Source: Thermothielavioides terrestris NRRL 8126 (lineage: Eukaryota > Ascomycota > Sordariomycetes > Sordariales > Chaetomiaceae). From it: a DNA stretch of 64,000 nt. The stretch spans positions 2,852,001 to 2,916,000 of the forward strand of contig NC_016462.1 in assembly GCF_000226115.1 (NCBI RefSeq). Reading direction: 5' to 3'. The notes beneath the pieces were generated by a model, which saw nothing but the letters and a program-made list of their open reading frames with translations, did no database searches and had not been told where the DNA came from. A program made the position numbers and the translations under genes. Of the stretch, positions 47,480 to 58,200 are shown one piece after another (the first letter of the stretch is position 1; every line of letters starts with the position of its first letter).

Positions 47480-48018
47480 AACAATTGCGTTCTCCCTCTG
47501 TCTATTGTTGAACTTCGCTGGCCCCAGCTGCCCTATGCCCTCTGCTCGATTTGAGCATCGTTGCTGGCGTCACTTCCATCGTCAATCCCGCCAAGAATGC
47601 CGAGATACTCCCCTTCTCAATCAGTGCCCAGAACTTCGCGAATTTGGCCACCAAGTCGGCCAATGACCCCAAAGACAAAGGTTCCGTCTTCGGGACCCCG
47701 TCCGCCACATCAGACGGGCCCATCAAGAAGGACTCGTCCCTCGCCTCAATCCATCAAGGTGACCTGGTAGGTTCCCGCCTGCGCGTACGATGCCGGGGGT
47801 ATAACTCATCCTCGGCCTAGTCGATCGTGTACGGCCTCGAGACGCTTACTGTCACCAGCGGAACCACCACGCAGACGGTGGCCGAGGTGGCCCTCATCAG
47901 CCGCGTCTACCAGCATTTCAATCTCTTCGCTGAGGCGACCTAGTTCAGTCGGATTGCCGCCACGCTGCGTCCTGATAACGAGGGCATTAGTGCCTTTTTC
48001 TACTACCGAAAGCCGTAA
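47480..48018 (+). pseudogene. Decayed secreted-protein gene with a recognisable intron
   Basis: A signal-peptide-like stretch (TIAFSLCLLLNFAGPSC, near 47,481-47,530) lacks an ATG and is in a different frame from the body. The body reads DLSIVAGVTSIVNPAKNAEI to HQGDL (47,548-47,766). A 54-bp intron (47,767-47,820, GTAGGT..CCTAG) then joins in phase to SIVYGLETLTVTSGTTTQTV and VYQHFNLFAEAT. There a TAG (47,941-47,943, from CAG by C to T) interrupts before FSRIAATLRPDNEGISAFF, and a second stop (TAA) occurs at 48,016. Lost start, frameshift and premature stop make this a pseudogene. I do not recognise the family. Confidence 0.6.
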
Positions 48019-48381
48019 GCCGTCCGCGGATCTTGGGTAAATTAACGGAGCACCAGACCGGAGACTCGACGAGGTGACGGACGCATTCGACTAGCCGCCG
48101 CTGGCAGCGGCCTGGAACGAGGCCAAATCAGAGGTCTACCTCTGCTACGCATCAAGTCGCAGGGCAAGTACAGACAGTATCTAGTTGATTAGTGAATGGG
48201 TGCATGCAAGTAAACGGTAGCAACCGCCGCCCTTTGTTTGCAAAGATTTCGTCCCGGATTGACTGACAATGGACTTGTCTTGGAATAGAATGTGATGTTA
48301 GGCTACCACTCAATCAAGGCCGCTCATGCTGTCTGATCTGTGTCATGTCACACTGCCCGTAAGCAAGGAACTGATTGAAAA

Positions 48382-48681
48382 CTACCTTAGCCACAACTTT
48401 ACTACCCAAACCCCCCAGTCCATGGCTGGCTTGGTGCGACGTGGTGGACTTCGTATGCCGGGTCCTCGGGCTGCAAGGCGTCTTGTGCGGGAGAAGTGAA
48501 GGACGGCTTGAAGGAAGACAGGCACGTCGATCTTGCTGCCAATCTCGAAGAAGATGTCTTTCTTCCACTGCGGGGCGTTGATCAAGTAACGGACGGGGAA
48601 GGGGACGTCAGCTACGTGGTCTTCTTCGCACTTTTTAAAGACCATGTCGCGCCAGGTCTGGTTGAGATTCCTGCTTGTCAT
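48382..48681 (-). CDS. Hypothetical 99-aa protein, possibly frameshifted
   Basis: The minus frame starts with an ATG at 48,681 (MTSRNLNQTWRDMVFKKCEE) and reads a convincing protein through FPVRYLINAPQWKKDIFFEI, GSKIDVPVFLQAVLHF. After about residue 63 it turns into Arg-rich sequence, whereas another frame from the same point reads SPAQDALQPEDPAYEVHHVA, which looks more natural. A single indel near 48,490 or an unrecognised intron would explain this. It diverges from HMG-CoA lyase with about 450 bp between starts. No family recognised. Confidence 0.45.
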   Translation of the reverse strand: MTSRNLNQTWRDMVFKKCEEDHVADVPFPVRYLINAPQWKKDIFFEIGSKIDVPVFLQAVLHFSRTRRLAARGPGIRSPPRRTKPAMDWGVWVVKLWLR

Positions 48682-48728
48682 TTTGGAGCGGCGGAGAGAG
48701 CTTGAGGGCCGGAATTAACTGGATATAA

Positions 48729-48746
48729 TGTTTTTTTTTTTTTTTT
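48729..48746. repeat. Poly-T tract
   Basis: A run of about 18 T residues between the divergent genes at 48.7 and 49.1 kb. Confidence 0.85.
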
Positions 48747-48828
48747 CGCCTTTCGTTTCTGCCCAAGCTCTCCCTCGTTGCCGTCTTCTCGTCGGTTGGG
48801 GTCCTTTCCTATTCTCGCTGATGAACGT

Positions 48829-48870
48829 CCTTGCTGATAACCGTGCGTTCCTTGCTGATAACCGTGCGTT
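48829..48870 (+). repeat. 21-bp direct repeat upstream of HMG-CoA lyase
   Basis: CCTTGCTGATAACCGTGCGTT occurs twice in tandem, about 265-305 bp upstream of the start codon; a shortened CTCGCTGATGAACGT precedes it. The paired copies could be transcription-factor sites. Confidence 0.7.
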
Positions 48871-49133
48871 TCCAAATGTGGTAAAGCAAGGAAGTTCTCG
48901 GTGCTCCGCAGAAGAGAGTTGCCAAGACTCAGCCAGGAAGCAGCAAGCAGGAAAAGCGGATCATGCCACAGCAAGACGAGCCGGCCACGTGACTTCTCAG
49001 GAACGCCGATGCTATGCGACGTCAACTCCGCAGCTGCTGGACTTGCCGCTGACAGCTCCGAGCAGCCAGCGCCGCCAACGCGAACCCCTCCTGAATGGAG
49101 AATTGATGGGCTGAAGTCCACACACACCACACC

Positions 49134-50400
49134 ATGGCGAGGGCCGCGCTGCTTTCACGCCGCTTCCTGGGATGCCGGCCGTGTATGCGAGCCGCCGCCG
49201 CCGCCACCCGCACGTTCGCGACAGCGTCTGACCCGCAGCGAGCCTCGGCCAACTCCAATGCGCGCGTCAAGCTCGTCGAGGTCGGGCCCCGCGATGGCCT
49301 GCAGAACGAGAAGAAGGCCATCCCGCTGGCCACGAAGCTCGAGCTGATTGAGCGTCTCGCGAAGACGGGTCTCACCACCATCGAGGCTGGCTCGTTTGTG
49401 TCGCCAAAATGGGTGCCTCAGGTGCGTCTCGACACTGCCCCTCCTCCTTCTACCCGCTTCCCCTTTTCCAACCTACCCGGAGCTAATCGACTCGCCGACG
49501 CCTGTCTAGATGGACAACTCGTCTGAGATCCTTCAGCACCTCCTCCAACACCCTCCGGCCTCTCCTCGCCCCCTCACCTTCTCCTTCCTCGCGCCGAACC
49601 TCAAGGGCCTCAACAACGCCTTCACCGTCCTCGCGCAGCACCCAGACTCCTTCGCCACCGAAAGCACAACGACGACCTCCTCCACCTCCTCCCCCTCGTC
49701 CTCCCCCGCATCGCCGCCCAAACCCGCCCTCGAGGTCGCCGTCTTCGCCGCGGCGACCGAGACCTTCTCGCGCAAGAACCTCAACTGCGACATCGCGACC
49801 TCGCTGGCCCGCTTCCGCGAGGTGATCCAGGCGGCCAAGGAGACGCACTCGCTGCGCGTGCGCGCGTACATCTCGGTCGTGCTGGGCTGCCCGTTCGAGG
49901 GCTTCGACGTGGACGGGCACCGGGTGGCGGAGATCGCGACCGCGCTGCTGGAGATGGGCGCCGACGAGATCGCGCTGGGCGACACCACGGGCATGGGCAC
50001 GGCGCCGCGCACCAAGGAGCTGCTCAACTGCCTGAGCGCCGCCGGCGTGCGCAACGAGGACATCGCCATGCACTTCCACGACACGTACGGCCAGGCGCTG
50101 GTGAACACCGCCGTCGCGCTCGAGCACGGCATCAGGACCTTCGACTGCAGCGTCGGCGGGCTCGGTGGCTGCCCGTACTCGCCCGGCGCGACGGGGAACG
50201 TGGCGACCGAGGATATGGTGTATTTTATGGAGACGCTGGGCATGGACACCGGCGTCGATCTGGACGCCGTCGTCGACGTGGGCGACTGGATCACGCGGGA
50301 GATCGGGAAGGGGAATGCGAGTGCGGTCGGGCCCGCCGTGCTGGGCGCGCGGAAAAGGGCCGAGGCTGAGAGGGAGCAGGCCAAGGCGGAGGAGGCGTAG
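49134..50400 (+). CDS. Hydroxymethylglutaryl-CoA lyase, mitochondrial
   Basis: This enzyme cleaves HMG-CoA to acetyl-CoA and acetoacetate, the last step of leucine catabolism. Two exons, 49,134-49,421 and 49,510-50,400, with an 88-bp intron (GTGCGT..CTAG); 392 aa. The first 33 residues are Arg/Ala/Ser-rich without acids ([16 protein letters not shown]), a mitochondrial presequence. Catalytic features are present: RDGLQNE at about 53-59, ETFSRKN, the metal-binding HFHDTYGQA at about 282-290, and the signature [17 protein letters not shown] with its active-site Cys at about 316. A Thr/Ser/Pro-rich insert (about residues 145-170) is not in the animal enzyme. The human C-terminal CKL-type tail is replaced by a charged Ala/Glu tail. 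Start context CACACCATGG is strong. Confidence 0.95.
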
Positions 50401-51239
50401 AGCCTGTGGACAGGAACTCTGTGTACTCTATGCAGCTCGTGATAAACTCTGCAGCAGTGGCTGTTCAGGCGAGCTAGTCTCATTTCTCTGAGTTTCGAAA
50501 CTTGTCTTCGAACATGCGGCGATAAAGCTTGCTCGCGGCCTCCACATAGTACCCCCACTCAGCTAGGTACTACTACTCGAAGCTCATTCATTCGCGCGCG
50601 GTCTGCCATGCCGCGTCTCTTCTGACAACAGGGTGGCAGGTCGAGGTCTACGGCCGTTTTGCGAGGATGATTTGTTGTAATCAGCTTTGGTGTCTGTTCG
50701 AAATTGGCTGACGAGTAAAGGGATTCTCTACCTACGGCGTTATTGAAAGGGAGTTGCATCTGTATATATCCTGCCGTTTTCCTGTTTTCTTCTTCCTTCA
50801 GCCAGCATGCTTTTCATGCCCCCGTCTTCTGATTTCAAACCTTCTGTACTGTAACACTGTGGCTGTCGAAATGGGATGTTGGTCACCACCTGCATCTGAG
50901 CCGTTACAGGACATATCAGATTCAGGACCTTGCTGAATCAACCTTGCAAATCATATCTGCTCTAAATAATCTGTCAACGAACAAAACATTACACTTCCTG
51001 ATGTAGAACAAGATCGGACGAGAGCTTCACCAGAGTTGAGACGGAGGACCCAGCACCATCAAGCCAACGGTTTGTACATTACGTCAACAGCGATGCCGGC
51101 GATGGTGGCGAGCCGAACGGCTGAAGTATCCGCGGAGTGACCAAATTAATGAGCTGCCGTTCTCTACGACCCTCCCGCGGAGCTATTGGCAAGGTAGATT
51201 CAGTCCTGGGGAGTCGGACCATCATCTACGGCCTCCACG
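50401..51239. other. Intergenic; no gene seen
   Basis: 3' region of HMG-CoA lyase and 5' region of the tyrosinase-like gene; no supported frame. Confidence 0.5.
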
Positions 51240-52704
51240 ATGTCTCAACTCTGTCGGCTCCTCGCGTTCATGCTCGCTGTCTCTTCGACTCTGGCAGCGT
51301 GCACAAACCCGGGCAAGCGCAGGCCATGGTAAGCTCAAGCACCGTCCAAGTCCGAGGGCTCATCGGTTGCTTGGCCGATGAAAATCACCTGCTAAACTGT
51401 GGAACGCAGGCACACCCTAAGCAACGACGAGAAGCTCGAGTACATCCACGCCGAGCTCTGTTTCATGCAGAAACCCGCCGTCCTCGGGCTGCCCGGCCCC
51501 AGGACGAGGTTCGACGACCTGCAGGCCGTCCACCAGCGGCAGGCATATGCAGTGCATTTTGTGGTGAGCAACGAAATTGCTGCGAGAGCCATGTGACAAT
51601 GCTCTGACCGTCGCAACATGGATCCCCAAGGGCGCCTTCTTGCCCTTCCACCGCCTCTTCGTCCACGCGCACGAGACCGCCCTCCGCACCGAGTGCAACT
51701 ACAGCGGCTACCAGCCGTATGTCACCCCTTTGCCCCTGTTCCTTCCTTCCCCCATCCCTCTTCCCCGCTAAACCACACACTGGAATTACCTGCCCACCCA
51801 CTCACCCACAAACAGATACTGGCACGAGCAGCCAGACGCAGGACACTTCCACACATCCGCCATCTTCGACGCGACGTACGGCTTCGGCGGCGACGGCGAC
51901 GGCGGCAACGCGCAGTGCCTCGCCACCGGCCCCTTCGCCAACTACGCCAACCCCATCGGCCCCGCCTACGCGCTGGCCGACCACTGCATCAGCCGCCAGA
52001 TCACCGACGCCGCCAGCCGCGCCACCGCGGCCGCCGCCGTCGACGCCTGCCTGGCCAAGCCTGACTTTGGGTCTGCCTGGCCGTGTATTGAGTGCGTGCC
52101 GCATGTTGGTGGGCATTTTGGGGTTGGTGGGGAGGTCAGTTTTCTCTTCTCACTCATTCACTCACTCATACACACACTCTTTGGTGCGGGCTTGATGCTC
52201 GTAGTAGGGGGTGGTCGGGGTGGTGATGGTTGGGACGGTGTTGACGCGGGATTGCGTTGTGTGTGTTGGACAGATGGCGAACGGCGTCTCCAGCCCCGGC
52301 GACCCCATCTTCTACCTGCACCACGCCTGGTTGGACAAGGTGTTCTGGGACTGGCAGGCGCGAGACAGGGAGGAGCGGACGACGACGATCAGCGGGCCGA
52401 ACGTCGCGCCGGACTATATGCCGGGCTTCCCGCCGCGGCCGGATTCCATCCCGTGAGTTTGTCTCTGCACAATGATTCGGTGCTCCGTTTTGATTCCGAT
52501 GTTGAGTCTTTGAAAGGAAGAGGCTATGTTGATTCTAATCATATGCGAAACCGTAGACGACCTACGGGTGCGGACGGCGACCCGGGCATGACAACGACGA
52601 TGGGGCATGTGCTGAACATGCTTGGCAACGGGCCGAACCAAACGGTTGCGGATGTGATGGATATCCAGGGGGATTTCCTGTGTTATGAGTATGTTGAGCC
52701 CTGA
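51240..52704 (+). CDS. Secreted tyrosinase-like type-3 copper oxidase, six exons
   Basis: Exons 51,240-51,328, 51,410-51,563, 51,631-51,716, 51,816-52,134, 52,274-52,452 and 52,557-52,704 join in frame to 324 aa; all introns are GT..AG (67-139 bp), several with clear CTAAT/CTGAC branch sites. A signal peptide (MSQLCRLLAFMLAVSSTLAA) precedes CTNPGKRRPWHTLSNDEKL, the usual start of short fungal tyrosinases. The CuA site is VHQRQAYAVHFVGAFLPFHR (His near 70, 79 and 88). The CuB site comprises HVGGHFG (near 205-211) and GDPIFYLHHAWLDKVFWDWQ (near 225-244). The C-terminus (DIQGDFLCYEY) lacks the lid domain of long tyrosinases. Such enzymes oxidise phenols; some act in peptide natural-product pathways, but no such cluster is visible here. 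Looks intact. Confidence 0.9.
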
Positions 52705-53392
52705 GCGGGAAACTGAAGCTGTAGGAGGCGGACGGGGCCGCGGCGCTGAGGTGAAGGGGACCAGGAGGAATCTCGGTTGGGTTAGGCAGGATGCCATCTA
52801 CATTGGGGAAGCTGAAACTGGAAATCTGACGTTGATTTGTGAAAGCTAGGACAACGGCAGAAGTCTTATTAATTGCGCCTGACTTCGGTGAGGGAATTCA
52901 GCCGTTGCTGACCGTCCCGATGGTACCTGCGAGGATAAAAGCAGACTGCACGGGAACGCCCGAGCATAGGTAGGTATACGTTCCGGCCTCTTCCACCAAC
53001 TTGTGAGGCAGCCTCGAGCTGAGGCATTTAGATCTGCGCAATTAATGTTGGTCCTTTATCGGGTCCGCCCGGGTCGCGTGCCTGTGCTACGAATGGGGCG
53101 CCCGACGAAGGATCTGGTGTTACTCTGTTGGCAGCGAGTTGCCGCATGGGGCAAGACAGCTAAAGGGCATCACCGCGATGCGGTCAGCTGGCCCAGTGCC
53201 ACGCTCGCAGAACCCTCATCCTTCCGTGAGCTGTATTAATAGGCGGCCGTGAATGCCGTTGTCCAGCAGATTCAATGTGAGCGTGTTTACCTACCGTTGT
53301 TCGCCCACTCGTCTCCATCTCCTCAAACGCTCTCTGACCGCCGATATCCACGGACCCCAACCTTCGTTCTGCATCAAACTACAACAACCACC
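52705..53392. other. Intergenic; no gene seen
   Basis: Leader of the next gene is CT/AC-rich close to its ATG. Nothing else supported. Confidence 0.5.
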
Positions 53393-54340
53393 ATGGCCTC
53401 AGCAGACACACAACCTCGGCCCTCCTCCGCCTCCGACTCCGAGCCGGAGGAGCCCCCAAAGCCCTCGCCCTCCATGCTCACCCCGGCAGCGAGCTCCCTC
53501 GGCCACCGCCCGTTCCCACCGGTCATGGGCCTGTACGTCAACAGCTCGGGCGTGCTGTCCGCGCTCACGAGCTTCAAGCTGTGCGGCGCCAGCGCGGCCG
53601 ACTTTCTCTACCTGGTCGAGGTGCACTTCGGCTACACGGCGCGCGGCCCGCTCGGCTTCGGGCACGGGTACTACCTGCGCGACGGCACGAGCTCGCGGGA
53701 CGCCGTCCTGGCGGCGACGGGTGACGAGGTGCCCCTGCGGTTTCCGTTCTCGATGCTGCGCGGCAAGCTTGTCGTGCTGCTGCCGCCGCTGGACGCGGGA
53801 GGAGACGTGGTTGGGAAGGATTTGAAAAAAGGTCCGATGGGCAAGGGGAAGGGGAGGGGAAGGGTGGAGGACAAGGTCAGGGAGGTTTTGCAGCCGGCCA
53901 CGAGCAAGGCGCACGGGGTTGTGTTTCGATTTGCGGTAGAGGTTGGGGTCGGCGCGATGCGGCGGGAGGAATTTGAGTGGCGGAAACGCGAGAAGGTGAA
54001 GAAGGCAGACGCGGATGAAGATCGGAAGGCGGGTCGGCACTTCAGGCTGTGTCGTCCGCCGTCGGCAGCACCGGGCGCCGCTTCCTCCTCGTCGTCGCCC
54101 CCACCTCCGGCCGGCACGCCCGCAGATGGCGAGATCCTGGCCGAGCTTGTGATTGAGAAAACGACAAACCTGAGACGCCCTCTCAGTTTAGAGCTCAAGG
54201 GCGCTGCCCTGACGGGAGAGCTGGGTCCCCGCTGGACGCTGATGGTTGTGATGACGGCGCTGGGCCTCCTCTGGCTGCACCACCAAGGGAGGACAATCAA
54301 AGGGACAGTTGCATTGAAGGAGAAAATGCGTGGAAAATAG
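53393..54340 (+). CDS. Hypothetical 315-aa protein with C-terminal hydrophobic segment
   Basis: Single exon; the ATG at 53,393 has an ideal context (CCACCATGGC), although the frame is open upstream. Residues 1-40 are Ser/Pro/Glu-rich. A folded-looking region follows (PVMGLYVNSSGVLSALTSFK, FLYLVEVHFGYTARGPLGFG, YYLRDGTSSRDAVLAATGDE), with a lysine-rich loop (KKGPMGKGKGRGR) and further beta-like sequence (VVFRFAVEVGVGAMRREEFEW). It ends with WTLMVVMTALGLLWLHHQG, perhaps a tail anchor. The pattern recalls fungal tubby-C-like/scramblase-related hypothetical proteins, but I cannot support that. Codon bias indicates a genuine gene. Confidence 0.65.
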   Translation: MASADTQPRPSSASDSEPEEPPKPSPSMLTPAASSLGHRPFPPVMGLYVNSSGVLSALTSFKLCGASAADFLYLVEVHFGYTARGPLGFGHGYYLRDGTSSRDAVLAATGDEVPLRFPFSMLRGKLVVLLPPLDAGGDVVGKDLKKGPMGKGKGRGRVEDKVREVLQPATSKAHGVVFRFAVEVGVGAMRREEFEWRKREKVKKADADEDRKAGRHFRLCRPPSAAPGAASSSSSPPPPAGTPADGEILAELVIEKTTNLRRPLSLELKGAALTGELGPRWTLMVVMTALGLLWLHHQGRTIKGTVALKEKMRGK

Positions 54341-55180
54341 GCTCAGCCGAGGTTGCTCTCAGTGCGGTCTCTCGTTTCACAAGACACCGTCATTCAAAGT
54401 GCGGCGTGAAAGAAGAAGAAAAAATGACTTGTCAACAGATTTAATGCGTGAGAGAGCGATGCTCCAGCGCCCATGCTTCACGAGAGGCTTGCCTCAAAAG
54501 AGAAGTGCTATTTGTTAGGATCCATGGTTGGCGATAGAGCCTAGGCAGAATAGAAGCTGCCAGTTGCGTTTAAACCTGAGCTTCTCAGATTCTGACTCGC
54601 GGAAAGGCTGCTGATTCGAATTCCCAAACAAGCAAGACCCTGGAAGAGCCGCTCAATTCCCGAAACTTCAAATCAATTCACAACGTTCACCAACGTTATC
54701 GTGAAACACGCGACACCTACTGTGTACCCTCGACGGGCCATGGCCACCTCTAAATAGTTACGAATGCAAAGCCGTTGAACTCGATGTTGCAGCGGTGGAA
54801 CGTTTGCCAGTGCGCAGCGGTCCGCGATCCCGGCTCGGGCCGCCAACCACAACCAGGGGAAGGCATGTTGGCGGGGCGCGAGCGGTGTCCCCAATCCCCC
54901 CAGCAACCGTTTGTTTACTTGCCGCACATTGGTCCACTGTGGGACGCCGGCACGCTGCCGGCACTCTGCCGCAGCCCACCATGTCCAGTCACCGCCTCCC
55001 CCCCCGGGCCTGGCAATGGCCGCAGACCAGTCGGGTGCGTCCACCGCCAAAACAAACCGCCTCATGTTGTGCTCTCGGCGGACTGCCAGCGCATCGCTGC
55101 TTTCGTTTCTCCACTCGAACCGGCCTAGCCATTGGCGGTGACGCGTTGCCCGGAGCCCCCAAAGCGACGTTTGTTGTCTG
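54341..55180. other. Intergenic; promoter of the large downstream gene
   Basis: No separate gene seen. The frame of the downstream gene stays open here, and an in-frame ATG at 54,981 (CCCACCATGT) could in principle extend its N-terminus by 85 residues. Confidence 0.45.
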
Positions 55181-55186
55181 TATAAA
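55181..55186 (+). promoter_or_regulatory. TATA box of the large low-complexity protein gene
   Basis: TATAAA lies 55 bp upstream of the ATG at 55,236, a spacing that would give a leader of about 25 nt and supports that ATG over the one at 54,981. Confidence 0.45.
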
Positions 55187-55235
55187 CCAAAACGCTGCTG
55201 GCGCGCTGCTTTGTTTGGTGTTGTTTCCTCACAAC

Positions 55236-58200
55236 ATGCCAAGGAAGACACCAGAGCTGGACCGGGACTTCAACATTTATGTCGACCCGTCCTGCCTGAG
55301 CGAACCAATGGAGGACGACGTGCACACAACGCAGCAGCCGACCTCCGCCGAAGAGGTACTGGGACAGCCCGCCGAAACTGCCCTCAATGTTTCCGGAGCG
55401 CCGATTGCGGAAGATGAGACGGAAGATGCAAAGCAGCTGATTGAAGACTGCGCCTGCGATGGCGCAGGCGAGTCGCCGGCTGCAGACGCCCAAGTCGAAC
55501 CAGCTGCGGATCCGGCGGGGGAGGAACACACAGAGTCAGAGGCTCCGGAGGGAGCACTGGTGGCTGAGGCACAGGAGGACAGTTCAAGTCCCGACATCCC
55601 CACCGAGGCCCAACCTCCCGCCGAGATGGGGGATGCGCCGCCGCTGGCGACAGAGGCGCAGGACGATGCCGCAGCAACCAGCCCGGAACCAGAAGCTGGT
55701 CCAGAGGCTGAGGCTGCTGTCGGTCTCGAACAGGCGGAAGAGAAGCCGGCTGATGCATCAGTGCCTGAACCGGAAAACCAAGACGGCGATTTACGCCTCG
55801 ATGAGAGCTCGGCACCCGAGTCCCAGCAACAACAGAGCCCGACCGCCGAGGGACCAGCCGGCGATCCGGGCGCCAATGACGATACTGTCCAAGCGCCTGA
55901 TGTTTCTCAAGACATTCAATTGGAAAAAATGGCAGACGAGGAAAGTCAACAGCCGGTCCTCGAACCTGCGGATGCCCCAAAACCAACATCTCCATCCGAT
56001 GCGAACGGGCGGGAAGAAGATCGCGCCCCCGGTCGATCCCCCACCGTCGACAGGAAGACCTCTCTTCGCACTGAAGCCCTCATACAGGCTGCCGCTCGAG
56101 CCGTCGTCGCGAAGATCGCGAAGCGCGACAGCGGACAGAAAGGCGACCAAGAGGACGACGAGTTTGAGAACTCCATGCTCAACGCTGACTCGCACGACAT
56201 GCACGCAACTGGGGACGACGCCCGGAGTGGTTATGGCGGCTCCCGTAGCCCCAGTCGTCAGGAATCTTCCGAATCCCACATCCGGCACGCGCCCTCTCGG
56301 TCGATCTCCAGCGACGAGGGCGGCAGCAACAGTTCGCACAACGAGCCCGAGGACGACGTGTTTAGCGACCGCAGCGCCCGGAGCTCGGTGTGCTCGCTAG
56401 ACCCGAACGAGCTTGACGTCAAGACACCCCAAGCAAAGGACGGCCTGTCCCGCCGCGACTCGTACGCCTCCAGCCGGCAGTCCCCGAGAACGGTTTCGGG
56501 CTTCTCCACCATCTCCGGCCTCTCGCAGTACGACAAAGAACAGTTCGTTCCCGTCAGCCGAGAGACCCGCATGCCCTTCCGCACTCCGTCCGAAATCCGA
56601 GCGATTCAGATGTCCTCTCCCACTCCCTCCGTCTTCAACGGCAGCTCGCCGCGGTCCAGCAAGCGCACCGGAGGAGGAGGAGGCTCCACCGGCTTCCCTC
56701 CCGTGTCTCACCTGAGCAGCCCGATCGCCTCGGCTCAGTACTCGCCCAAGGGCCGCTCAACCCCGCCGCGGTTCAAGAGCCGCAAGGAGGCGCCCCTGGT
56801 CCTGCTCCACGTCACGCTCCTCCCGCTGCGGTGGGTGTGGGGCGACGTGGTCAACGGCCTGGACGCGGTGCACGGCAAGGTGCTCGACGAGACTGGTCGG
56901 CCATTCGAGGCGTCGGAGCAGCTCAAAACGCTCCGCGACTCGTGGCGCCAGCTGCAGGACCGCGTGGGCGACACCGTGCTGGAGCGCGGCGTGCTGCTGC
57001 CGCACCCCCAGAACGACTACGAGGTGCTCGAGGAGCGGCTGCTGGAGGCGCTGGAGCTGCCGCTGCGGCGGCGCGCGCGAATCCTCGAGTGCGGCCACTA
57101 CCTCGGCCCGTCGAACGAGATGGCGGACGAGGAGGACGAAAGCGACGACGACGACGATGCGTCGCAGTCGGGGAGGGGCAAGGACGAGAAGAGGCACTGG
57201 TGCAACACCTGCCGGAACGAGATCCGCTACGAGCACCTCGGCCCGGGCAAGGTGTTCCGGATCAAAGTCTACGCCAGCAACGGGCTGATGAAGGCCGGCG
57301 CCTGGGAGGCCTGTTGGAAGGAGATGGAGCGGGTCGACGTCGAGGTGGAGCCGATTGTTGACTCGGCTTTGCAGAACGAGCTGGAGAAGCTTGGCGCTCT
57401 CCTGCTCGAGCAGGAGGAGCGGCGGCGGCAGGAGCTCGACATGGACCGGACCCTTGAGCTGGAGCAGGAGCAGGAACTTCAGCAACAACGGGAACCAAGC
57501 CCACAGCACGAACTCCGCGCCGGCGCGGCTAATCGCCAGCACTCCGAACCGCCTGCCGAGTCCGATGTGCGACATTCGGACCCACAGACCTCGCTTCCGT
57601 CCTCCCGGCCGCCCTCATCGATGCAACTCGCAGTGCACACCTCCTCCCTCGCACGCGCCGACTCCCCTGCGCCGCTGCACCACCCGCGCCCGGCATCCCG
57701 CCACACCGAGCCCATCGACACGTCCGAAGCGCGCCGCCGCCGCGACGAGGAACGCCTCCGCGAGATCTACGGCGGCACTCCCCCTCCCCCTCCGCCACCA
57801 CCTCCTCCTGCGCCCGCCGCAGCGCCAGCGCCAGCCCAACTCCCCGCCCCGTCGCAGCCGCACCCCGATCCGCACCTCCACCACCACCCCTCCTCCCACC
57901 TCTACTCCCACGCGCTCACCTCCCCACCGCTCCTCACAGACGGCGGCCCCTCCTCCTCCTCCCTGCACCACCACCACACCACCCACCCCGCTCACCCCCA
58001 CCATACCCAGTACCACCAGCAGCAGCAGCAGCACCACCACGACCCGCACGCCGCGGCGGACCCGTATTCGCCCGCGCCACCGCCGCCGCCGATAGGAGCC
58101 CGCCACAGCCGCCAGCGCGCCGGACCGGACGACGAGACGCCCGGCTTCGTCGAGCTGCTGATGGAGGCGTTCAAGGTGCTGCTGCGCGACCCCAAGAATG

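Noticed and set aside
54981..55235. N-terminal extension of the large low-complexity protein
   Set aside because: In-frame ATG with fair context, but a TATA box lies inside the extension at 55,181 and the extra residues look noncoding; kept only as an alternative.
56757..57575. 272-codon minus-strand Leu/Pro-rich frame
   Set aside because: Shadow of the conserved domain of the large plus-strand gene, caused by its GC-biased codons.
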